From: Kiritimatiellia bacterium | Lineage (GTDB): Bacteria; Verrucomicrobiota; Kiritimatiellia; UBA8416; JABMPJ01 | Assembly (NCBI GenBank): GCA_016783675.1 | Contig: JADHWE010000032.1 | Span: 1 to 32,032, forward strand | Direction: 5' to 3' | DNA length: 32,032 bases | Part shown: piece by piece, positions 5,422 through 12,775 of the stretch | How the letters are laid out: every line of letters starts with the position of its first letter | Numbering within the stretch: the stretch's first letter is position 1 | The notes under the pieces: generated by a model | Told to the model about the DNA's origin: nothing | The model's input: only the letters and a program-made list of their open reading frames with translations | Databases searched by the model: none | Made by a program: the position numbers and the translations under genes

Positions 5422-7818
5422 GTGAAGCGAACAGTCATCATTGCGGGTTCAGTTTTTGTTGGTCTGCTTCTTGGGGCCGTTGCGATCCATATCTGGACGC
5501 ACGAGCATCGCTTCAGCGAGATGGAAACCGAGAAGTGGGTCCCGGGGCAGCGTGCAGGGAAGTATGTCGGCTCGGTGAGCTGTCGCGAGTGTCACGAGCG
5601 GTTCTACCAGCTCTGGTCTCCTTCCCACCACGGCAAGGCCATGCAACCGGTGTCCGCTGAGCTCTTCGAGGAGGTGTTGACGCCCCAGCCCGAACCGATC
5701 AACCTGGGCGGCACCCGCTGGCAGGTACGCTGGGAAACGCGCGAGATGGTGGAACTCACGGATGAGGGTGAGAAGGCCTATCCGATGGTGCATGCCATGG
5801 GAGGCAAGAACGTCTTCTTCTTTCTTACCCCGCTGGAGCGCGGGCGCCTGCAGGTTATGCCGCTCTCCTACGATGTTCAGCGCAAGCACTGGTTCGACAC
5901 GACCCTCGCCATGGTTCGCCACTTTACCGACAACGTTGAAGACGAAGCCATCGACTGGCGCGATCCGCTGCTTACCTTCAATACCTCCTGCTACAACTGC
6001 CACGTCAGTCAGCTCGATAAGAATTACGACGCGGAGACCGATACCTATCACACCACCTGGCGCGAACCCGGTATCAACTGCGAGGCCTGCCACGGACCGG
6101 GTGAAGAACACGTGGAGATCTGCCTCGCAGTCCCAAAGGGCACGGCACCCCAGAGCCTGCGCATGATCATCTGGAGCGAGTTTACCAATCAGCAGATCAA
6201 TGATAGTTGCATGCCATGCCATGCCAAGGCGCGGCGCATCACGAACGGCTTTGGCCCGGGCGAGCGGTTCTTCGATCACTATGACCTCACGACACTCGAG
6301 GACCGCGATTTCTACCCGGACGGTCGCGATCTCGGCGAGAACTACACCCAGACCGGCTGGTTGCAGAATCCCTGCGCGCTGTCGGGAACGCTCACGTGCA
6401 TCCACTGCCACACCTCGAGCGGCCGCTATCGCTTCAAGGAGGAGAACCCAAACGGTGCCTGCATGCCCTGTCACGGCGACAAGGTCCTGGACCTGCCGGC
6501 GCATTCCCGGCACGCGGCCGAGGCGGGTTTGCCACGCTGTATCGATTGCCACATGCCGATGACCGAGTTCGGCCGCATGCGGCGCAGCGACCACTCGATG
6601 CGGCCGCCCTCGCCGGCGGCAGGCGCACGCTTTGACTCGCCCGTGGCTTGCGTACTGTGTCACAAAGACGAAGAGCCGGAATGGGCGGCCGGGCAGGTGG
6701 AAGCCTGGCATCCGAACTCGACCTGGCAGGCGCGCATTCTGCACGAGGGCGAGCTCGTGCAGGCCGCCCGCACCGGGAAGTGGGAGCAACTTCCGGCGAT
6801 CCTGGATGCCCTAAACGGCGGCCGACTCGACCCGGTGGTGACCACCACCCTCGTGCGGCTGCTGAGTGGCTGTCCGGACAACGCCAAGTGGCCCGTACTG
6901 CAGAAGAGCATGGAGCATGCGTCGCCACTCGTGCGCGGGGCAACGGCCGTGGCGCTGGCCGACAACATTGGCTCGCAGGGCACGCGAAGCGTGCTGCTCG
7001 ATGCCCTGGATGATGAGTACCGTATCGTCCGCATCCAGGCTGCAACGGCGCTGAGCCGGTTCCCGATTGGCCGTATGCCGGCGCAATACCGCGAAGCGTT
7101 TGACGCTGCGGATGCCGAACTGCGGACTTCATTCGACGTGCAGCCGGATGCCTGGGGTGGCTACTACAACCGTGGCAACTACCACAATGACCGCGGTGAA
7201 GCGGAAGCGGCTCTGTCCTCCTATCTTCAGGCGATCGAGTTGCGCAGCGATGTGGTGATGCCCTACGTGAATGCGTCCATGGTTGCCTCGCGGCTGGGGC
7301 GCCTGGGAGAGAGCGTGGACCTCTTGAAGCGGGCCAGTGAAGTCGAACCGGACCACGGGGCCGTCAACTTCAACCTCGGGCTGGCATTGGCCGAGCAGGG
7401 CACTCTTGCGGAAAGCGAACGCTACCTGGAGCTCGCGATGAAAGAGGAGTCGGTGCGTGCCCAGGCCGCCTACAACCTCGCTGTTCTGGTGTCGAAGCGC
7501 GACAAGGCGCGTGCGATCGAGCTGTGCCGCACGGCGGCCGAGACCGAATCCTCGTCGCCGCGCTACGCCTATACGCAGGCCTTCTTCCTGCGCGAAGCGG
7601 GTAGGGCGGAGGAGTCCATCACGGTTCTCCAATCGATCATCAAGAGCCATCCCTCGCATAGCGAATCCTGGTCGCTACTGGGAACCGCCTACGAGGAAGG
7701 AGGCCAACAGGCTGAGGCCGCCAGGCACTACGCCGCCATGCGCGACAACGCCGCCCTGCCGATGCCTGCCCGCCAACACGCCCGACGCCGACTGGCGGTG
7801 CTGCCGAAGACGATGTAG
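5422..7818 (+). CDS. Octaheme cytochrome c with HEAT and TPR repeats
   Basis: This encodes 798 residues from GTG 5422, with GGAGGGG at 5410-5415 upstream. Residues 4-26 are a hydrophobic signal or anchor segment, so the protein acts outside the cytoplasmic membrane. Eight CXXCH heme sites begin at C54, C190, C220, C263, C326, C347, C373 and C410. The order and spacing recall the cytochrome c554-related multiheme family. Residues about 470-560 contain HEAT-like repeats ('LVRGATAVALADN', 'YRIVRIQAATALSRF'). Residues about 570-790 contain at least five TPRs ('YYNRGNYHNDRGEAEAALSSYLQAIEL' and following). Such heme-TPR fusions are common in anaerobic and PVC-type genomes. The role is presumably electron transfer, perhaps to nitrogen or sulfur oxyanions; the substrate cannot be read from the sequence. 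It stands 114 bases before the heme operon, which would supply its cofactor. Confidence 0.85.
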   Translation: MKRTVIIAGSVFVGLLLGAVAIHIWTHEHRFSEMETEKWVPGQRAGKYVGSVSCRECHERFYQLWSPSHHGKAMQPVSAELFEEVLTPQPEPINLGGTRWQVRWETREMVELTDEGEKAYPMVHAMGGKNVFFFLTPLERGRLQVMPLSYDVQRKHWFDTTLAMVRHFTDNVEDEAIDWRDPLLTFNTSCYNCHVSQLDKNYDAETDTYHTTWREPGINCEACHGPGEEHVEICLAVPKGTAPQSLRMIIWSEFTNQQINDSCMPCHAKARRITNGFGPGERFFDHYDLTTLEDRDFYPDGRDLGENYTQTGWLQNPCALSGTLTCIHCHTSSGRYRFKEENPNGACMPCHGDKVLDLPAHSRHAAEAGLPRCIDCHMPMTEFGRMRRSDHSMRPPSPAAGARFDSPVACVLCHKDEEPEWAAGQVEAWHPNSTWQARILHEGELVQAARTGKWEQLPAILDALNGGRLDPVVTTTLVRLLSGCPDNAKWPVLQKSMEHASPLVRGATAVALADNIGSQGTRSVLLDALDDEYRIVRIQAATALSRFPIGRMPAQYREAFDAADAELRTSFDVQPDAWGGYYNRGNYHNDRGEAEAALSSYLQAIELRSDVVMPYVNASMVASRLGRLGESVDLLKRASEVEPDHGAVNFNLGLALAEQGTLAESERYLELAMKEESVRAQAAYNLAVLVSKRDKARAIELCRTAAETESSSPRYAYTQAFFLREAGRAEESITVLQSIIKSHPSHSESWSLLGTAYEEGGQQAEAARHYAAMRDNAALPMPARQHARRRLAVLPKTM

Positions 7819-7932
7819 TGGCCGGGCGGAGCTGCAGAGCCTGGCGCTGAATCCATCCAAGATTTAGTTGTGATAGGTAACCGTTTTTGTCATGATTGAG
7901 GTTTTGCGGGACAGCAAGGTGGAGACGGTGTT

Positions 7933-9117
7933 GTGATCGGAATTTCAAAACTCTATTTGGGCCAGGTGGAACCGTCGGATGCGCTACGTTACGGGCGTCA
8001 TTCAGGACGTTTGCCAAGCCATTTGCTACAGTTTTCGCGCGATAAGAAGCCTGTGGTGGTATGGAACGTCACGCAGCGCTGCAACCTGCGCTGTGTGCAC
8101 TGCTACGCCCATGCCGTTACGGATGAACCCGTTGGCGAGCTGTCCACCGAAGAAGGCGTGGCGTTGCTCGATAACCTGGCCGACTTCGGCGTGCCGGTGA
8201 TTCTCTTCTCCGGCGGCGAACCGCTGGCGCGACGCGATCTGCCCGAGCTGGCCGACCATGCGGTCAAACGCGGCATGCGTGCGGTCATATCCACCAACGG
8301 CACCATGATCAGCGACTCCATGGCCGCGCGGCTCAAATCCGTTGGGCTCTCGTACGTTGGCGTCAGCCTGGACGGGTTGCAGGCCACGAACGACAAGTTC
8401 CGAGGCGTGGACGGTGCCTTTGAGCAGGCCCTGCAGGGCATCCGTAACTGCCAGGCCAACGGCATCAAGGTGGGCCTGCGCTACACGATCACGAAGGCCA
8501 ACGCACCTGACCTCGATGGTATCTTTGACCTGATCGAGCGCGAGAACATCCCGCGCGTCTGTTTCTATCACCTGGTCTACACCGGCCGTGGCGAAGAAAT
8601 TGTGACCGACGATCTGGACCATGCCACGATGCGCCGCATCGTCGACACCATCATCGATCGCACCGCTGACATGCACGCGCGGGGGCTGCCCAAGGAGGTG
8701 CTGACGGTCGACAATCATGCCGATGGTCCCTATCTCTACCTGCGTATGCTGGAGGAGAATCATCCGCAGGCCGACAAGGTCATGGAACTGCTCAAGATGA
8801 ACGGCGGCAACAGCACGGGGCATGGCATCGGCTGCGTGAGCTGGGACGGCACCGTCTATCCCGACCAGTTCTGGCGACACCACCCCGTCGGCAACGTCCG
8901 GGAGAAGCCGTTCAGCGAGATCTGGGGCGATGACCCGGCCCCCTTGCTGAAAGAGCTGCGCGAGAAGCCGAAGCATGTCACCGGCCGCTGCGCCCAGTGT
9001 CGTTTCCTGGATATCTGTGGAGGAAACCTGCGCGCGCGCGGCGAGGCCGTGACTGGCGATGTGTGGGGCGTGGACCCGGCCTGCTATCTGACAGATGAGG
9101 AAATCGGTATTGCATAA
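7933..9117 (+). CDS. ahbC: Radical SAM 12,18-didecarboxysiroheme deacetylase AhbC
   Basis: This is a 394-residue radical SAM enzyme. In the Ahb pathway AhbC removes the two acetate side chains of 12,18-didecarboxysiroheme to give Fe-coproporphyrin III. The N-terminus 'MIGISKLYLGQVEPSDALRYGR' is characteristic of AhbC and NirJ-like enzymes. The SAM cluster motif is C50-X3-C54-X2-C57 (RCNLRCVHCYA), with GGEP at 94-97 for SAM binding. C-terminal cysteines C353, C356, C362 and C384 form an auxiliary-cluster (SPASM-like) motif. The GTG start at 7933 has AAGGTGGAGA upstream. The gene is first in a tight run of five heme genes and overlaps ahbD by 23 bases. NirJ (heme d1) is the alternative, but no nirS, nirF or nirN is present and a complete heme b route follows. 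Confidence 0.88.
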   Translation: MIGISKLYLGQVEPSDALRYGRHSGRLPSHLLQFSRDKKPVVVWNVTQRCNLRCVHCYAHAVTDEPVGELSTEEGVALLDNLADFGVPVILFSGGEPLARRDLPELADHAVKRGMRAVISTNGTMISDSMAARLKSVGLSYVGVSLDGLQATNDKFRGVDGAFEQALQGIRNCQANGIKVGLRYTITKANAPDLDGIFDLIERENIPRVCFYHLVYTGRGEEIVTDDLDHATMRRIVDTIIDRTADMHARGLPKEVLTVDNHADGPYLYLRMLEENHPQADKVMELLKMNGGNSTGHGIGCVSWDGTVYPDQFWRHHPVGNVREKPFSEIWGDDPAPLLKELREKPKHVTGRCAQCRFLDICGGNLRARGEAVTGDVWGVDPACYLTDEEIGIA

Positions 9118-10237
9118 CTCCGGGCCCAAGGTGATCGCATGGGAGCTGACGCGGCGCTGTGCCCTGCGCTGCAAGCATTGCCGCGGCTCGGCTCGTGACG
9201 AAGCCTACGAGGGCGAGCTTTCCACAGATGAATGTAAGAAGGTCATCGACGGCATCGCCGACTATGTGAAGCCCGTCCTGATTCTCACCGGCGGCGAACC
9301 CATGACGCGACCGGATATCTACGAGCTGGCTCGCTATGCCGCCGACAAGGGGATGCGCGTTGTGATGGCGCCGTGTGGTCACCTCATCACGCCGGAGACG
9401 GCTCGCAAGCTGAAAGAGGCCGGGGTCCAATGCATCAGCATCAGCATCGATGGGTCAACACCCGGGAAGCATGATGCGTTTCGCGGTGTCGAGGGCGCTT
9501 ACGCGCGCACGATGGAGGGGCTGCAGCACGCCATCGATGTAGGCATCCAGTTCCAGGTGAACACCACGGTCACGAAGCTGAATGTGGATGACCTGCCGGC
9601 GATCCTGCAGCGTGCCATTGAGTTGGGGGCGATCACATTCGACATATTCTTCCTGGTGCCCACGGGACGCGCGGGAGCGTTGCGCGACCTGGAGATTTCA
9701 CCCGAGCAGGCCGAACGTGCGCTGCAATGGGCCGCGGAGATGGCGCAGACCGCACCAATCCGCGTCAAGACCACCTGTGCCCCCCACTTCGCGCGCATCG
9801 TGCGCCAGGGGCCGAAGTCCGAGGCGCCGGCCGCGCGTCCTGCCTGTCATCCCGGCGCCGCCGGCAACGGGGGGCACGGCCATGCCCAGGGCCACGGTGG
9901 GAAGCGCCCGGTATCGACCGGCGGCTGCATGGCGGGCCAGGGCTTTGTCTTTATCTCGCACCAGGGCATTCTGCAGCCTTGTGGTTTTCTCGATACCGCA
10001 TCCGGTGACCTGCGCAAAGCGGATTTCAACTTCCAGCGCGCGTACGAGGAGTCACAGGTATTCCAGGATCTTCGCGATCACGCCCGGTACGAGGGGAAGT
10101 GCGGCGCGTGCGAGTTTGTTCACGTGTGTGGCGGTTGCCGGGCGCGGGCCTATGAACTGACCGGCGACTACCTGGCCGAAGAACCGCAATGCACCTACAT
10201 CCCTCGCCGCACCCGGCCCCAGGAGAGCACAGCATGA
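9095..10237 (+). CDS. ahbD: Radical SAM heme synthase AhbD (Fe-coproporphyrin III decarboxylase)
   Basis: This encodes 380 residues. AhbD converts two propionates of Fe-coproporphyrin III to vinyl groups, giving heme b. The SAM cluster motif is C22-X3-C26-X2-C29 (RCALRCKHCRG), followed by 'LTGGEPMTRPDIYELA'. The C-terminal cluster cysteines are C336, C339, C345 and C366, plus 'GFVFISHQGILQPCGFL', which is typical of AhbD. Residues about 244-272 hold an unusual Gly/His-rich insertion (HPGAAGNGGHGHAQGHGG) just before the usual 'STGGCMAGQGF' segment. The ATG at 9095 lies inside ahbC; a TTG at 9110 preceded by AGGAAA is an alternative start. The stop overlaps the next start as ATGA. Confidence 0.87.
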   Translation: MRKSVLHNSGPKVIAWELTRRCALRCKHCRGSARDEAYEGELSTDECKKVIDGIADYVKPVLILTGGEPMTRPDIYELARYAADKGMRVVMAPCGHLITPETARKLKEAGVQCISISIDGSTPGKHDAFRGVEGAYARTMEGLQHAIDVGIQFQVNTTVTKLNVDDLPAILQRAIELGAITFDIFFLVPTGRAGALRDLEISPEQAERALQWAAEMAQTAPIRVKTTCAPHFARIVRQGPKSEAPAARPACHPGAAGNGGHGHAQGHGGKRPVSTGGCMAGQGFVFISHQGILQPCGFLDTASGDLRKADFNFQRAYEESQVFQDLRDHARYEGKCGACEFVHVCGGCRARAYELTGDYLAEEPQCTYIPRRTRPQESTA

Positions 10238-11274
10238 GTACGAACGACGAACTTCTTGTCGCCCTCCAGCGTGGCATCCCGCTCAAGCGCCGCCCATTTG
10301 CCGTGTTGGGCAAGTCGTTGGGGCTTTCGGAAGAGGAGGTGTTGACGACGCTGCGGACACTGTTCGAGGAGAAGCGCGCACGTCGTTTCGGGGCCGTGTT
10401 CGATGTGCGTCGTCTTGGCTATGTGAGCGCGCTGTGTGCGGTGGACCTGCCGGAGGACGAGATCGAATCCCGCGCCGCGGCACTGAAGCCCTACATCGGT
10501 ATTACCCACTGCTACGAGCGCGGCTGGCCGCCCGAATTGCTCGCCGACGGGCCCGGCGGGGGTGGCGGCGCTCATGTACCGAACCTGTGGTTCACACTGG
10601 CGCGCCTTGAAGGCCTGTTCCAGAAGGAGCTGGCCGAGATCGAAGCCATCCTTGCTCCCCACCGGCTGCTGGTATTGCCGGCCATCCGGCGCTTCAAAAT
10701 TGATGTGGTGTTCGACCCGTCGCGTCGTAACCGGGCGGAGATCTTCCCGGGCCTCGATCTGGCCGGGCCGGACCACGAGGGCGCTGACCTTAAGTTCAGT
10801 GACTTTTCCGAGCAGGATAAGGCCACGGTCAGGGCGCTGCAGGGCAACCTGCCGCTTTCCGAGGCGCCTTTCGACGAGGCGGCTGCGGAGTTGGGATGCG
10901 ATCCCGAGGACCTGCTCAGTAAGCTGCGGACATGGTCTGCCCAGGGAGTGCTCCGACGCGTCGGTGTGATTCTGCGTCACCGCAACATGGGGTTCAAGGC
11001 CAACGGCATGTGCGTATGGAAGGTGGATCGCGACCACGCCCTGGAGGCCGGTCGCGCACTCGCGTCCTTCCCGCAAGTTACGCACTGCTACCAGCGTCCG
11101 CGCGATCCTGACTTTGATTTCGACCTCTATGCCATGATACATACAAGGGCGTGGCCAACGACGATTGAGCTGTTCGAGTTGTTGCAGGAGAAGGCGGGTC
11201 TCAAAGGGGGACGTGTGCTCTGTTCGTTGCGTGAGTTCAAAAAGGCGAGTCCGAAGTATTTCTGTGAAGAATAG
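10234..11274 (+). CDS. ahbA/ahbB: Fused siroheme decarboxylase AhbA-AhbB
   Basis: This encodes 346 residues from the ATG at 10234, supported by AGGAGA at 10221-10226 and the ATGA overlap with ahbD. Siroheme decarboxylase, normally an AhbA/AhbB heterodimer, removes two carboxyl groups of siroheme to give 12,18-didecarboxysiroheme. Both halves are present in one chain. Residues 1-170 have an Lrp-type helix-turn-helix fold, then 'ITHCYERGW' (His92) and 'PNLWFTL'. Residues 190-346 repeat the pattern with 'EAAAELGCDPEDLLSKLRTW', 'VTHCYQRP' (His284) and 'FDLYAMIHT'. The Lrp-like fold is a known feature of this enzyme family and does not imply regulation. The AhbA half has a Gly-rich insertion (ADGPGGGGGAHV) between the histidine motif and NLWFTL. 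It precedes the siroheme-making genes. Confidence 0.88.
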   Translation: MSTNDELLVALQRGIPLKRRPFAVLGKSLGLSEEEVLTTLRTLFEEKRARRFGAVFDVRRLGYVSALCAVDLPEDEIESRAAALKPYIGITHCYERGWPPELLADGPGGGGGAHVPNLWFTLARLEGLFQKELAEIEAILAPHRLLVLPAIRRFKIDVVFDPSRRNRAEIFPGLDLAGPDHEGADLKFSDFSEQDKATVRALQGNLPLSEAPFDEAAAELGCDPEDLLSKLRTWSAQGVLRRVGVILRHRNMGFKANGMCVWKVDRDHALEAGRALASFPQVTHCYQRPRDPDFDFDLYAMIHTRAWPTTIELFELLQEKAGLKGGRVLCSLREFKKASPKYFCEE

Positions 11275-12775
11275 TCCTAATCATAAGCCCGGGCGACGGG
11301 TCGAACCCGTCCTGCCGATCAACCTTCTGCCCAAGGGGCGACGCTGCGTGATCGTTGGCGGCGGCGCCATTGCCGCGCGCAAGGCGGGGCACCTCGCAGT
11401 GGCCGGTGCCCAAATCGTGGTGGTCAGTCCCGATCTCTCCGACGCACTGCAGGCCATGGTTGACGCGGGCGAGGCGACGTGGGAGGGGCGGACCTTCGAA
11501 GATGGCGATACCGAGGGCGCGTTCGTTGTCTTTGCGGCGACAAACGACCGTGCGGTGAACCGACGCGTGCTCGAGATCTGCCGCGCGCAGGGAATTATCT
11601 GTTCCTCTGTGGACGGCAATTGGCCGGATGGCGACTTCGTGACGCCGGCCACGTTCCGCAAAGAAAACCTAACCGTCTCCGTGGCAACCGGCGGTCAATC
11701 CTGTCGCCGTTCACGCCTGGTGAAGGACAGCCTGTCGCGTCACGTGGCAATGGTTGAGACGGCCGATCTCGTCGTGATCGGCACCAGTCACCACCAGCTC
11801 TCCCTGTCCGAGCGCGAGCCCTACCACATGGCCGGCGAACGCGCCCGCGAGGTGGGGCGCATGCTGGCCCAGGTGTGGGGCATTCACGAGTTCATGATCC
11901 TCAACACGTGCAACCGGGTCGAGGTCTGGGCGGCCGTATCCGCCGAGGCGCTCGACAGCGGACTGGTGAAGCAAATCCTCGCGTTCGACCATCTTCGTGA
12001 CGACCGTTACTACGTGAAGCACGGCTTCGAAGCCTTTGCGCATTCAGCGGTAACAGCGGCCGGCATGCTGTCGCAGACGCCCGGCGAGAACCATATTGTG
12101 GCCCAGATCAAGGAGGCGCTGGATGCCTCGCTCGAAGCCAACTGGGCCGGGAGCCTGATCCGGGACTGGGTCGGCGCCACGTTGCGCGTGTCCAAGGCGA
12201 TCCGTGCCGAAGCCGGTCCGTTGCTGCGTGATTTCGAAATCGAAGATCTCTGTCTCGACTTCGTGGACACCGAGCTTCCTGTGCCGATCCGTGACCGGTC
12301 CGTTTTGCTGCTTGGGTCCGGTGTGGTAGGCAAAGCCGTGTTGGATCGCGTGCTGGCACGCGGTGGTAGCTGCGCTTGGTGCTACCACGTCAACCAGCCC
12401 GAGGTGCCGGCCGGAGTCGAGGAACGGGTGAGCCTGTTCTCGTTCAACCTGCTGCGCGAGCAGCTTTCGGATGTCGATGTCATCCTATGCACCACCGCCC
12501 ATTCAGGCTATGTTCTGCACAGGGCACACGCGCCGTTCCTCAACCAGGAGCGCGACGTGCTGATTGTGGATCTGTCCATCCCTCGCAATGTCGATCCGGA
12601 GTTGGCGGATGCAATGGACAACATCCGTATTGTTGACCTTGATGATCTGAAGCACTGGTACCGCCGTGAGGCCGCCGACCTGGATGCGATCAGGCGGCTG
12701 GCCGATGAGACGGTGGCGCAGCACAGGGACTTGTATGACCGAATCGTCGCTACGTTTACGGGTAGGCACGCGTAA
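11264..12775 (+). CDS. hemA: Fused precorrin-2 dehydrogenase (Met8/CysG-B) and glutamyl-tRNA reductase
   Basis: The likely start is GTG 11264, overlapping ahbAB by 11 bases and giving 503 residues; no good ribosome-binding site is seen, so coupling is assumed. Residues 20-160 are a precorrin-2 dehydrogenase domain: NAD-binding GGGAIAARKA starting at G32, 'SSVDGNWPDGDFVTPATF' with the conserved Asp, and 'SVATGGQS'. It would oxidise precorrin-2 and, if Met8-like, insert iron to give siroheme. Residues about 168-503 are glutamyl-tRNA reductase, the first committed step of C5 tetrapyrrole synthesis: 'VIGTSHHQLSLSERE', catalytic C216 in NTCNRVEVW, 'GENHIVAQIK', NADPH motif 'LLGSGVVGKAV' and 'VDLSIPRNVDPEL'. 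The fusion links an early and a late step in one chain. Confidence 0.88.
   Translation: MKNSPNHKPGRRVEPVLPINLLPKGRRCVIVGGGAIAARKAGHLAVAGAQIVVVSPDLSDALQAMVDAGEATWEGRTFEDGDTEGAFVVFAATNDRAVNRRVLEICRAQGIICSSVDGNWPDGDFVTPATFRKENLTVSVATGGQSCRRSRLVKDSLSRHVAMVETADLVVIGTSHHQLSLSEREPYHMAGERAREVGRMLAQVWGIHEFMILNTCNRVEVWAAVSAEALDSGLVKQILAFDHLRDDRYYVKHGFEAFAHSAVTAAGMLSQTPGENHIVAQIKEALDASLEANWAGSLIRDWVGATLRVSKAIRAEAGPLLRDFEIEDLCLDFVDTELPVPIRDRSVLLLGSGVVGKAVLDRVLARGGSCAWCYHVNQPEVPAGVEERVSLFSFNLLREQLSDVDVILCTTAHSGYVLHRAHAPFLNQERDVLIVDLSIPRNVDPELADAMDNIRIVDLDDLKHWYRREAADLDAIRRLADETVAQHRDLYDRIVATFTGRHA

Noticed and set aside
7933-10237. NirJ-type enzymes for heme d1 synthesis
   Set aside because: No nirS, nirF, nirN or nirE-only context is found, and genes for a full route to heme b are present.
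10234-11274. Two Lrp/AsnC-type helix-turn-helix regulators
   Set aside because: The fold is shared by siroheme decarboxylase, and the HCY motifs, NLWFTL and the neighbouring ahbC and ahbD indicate AhbA-AhbB.
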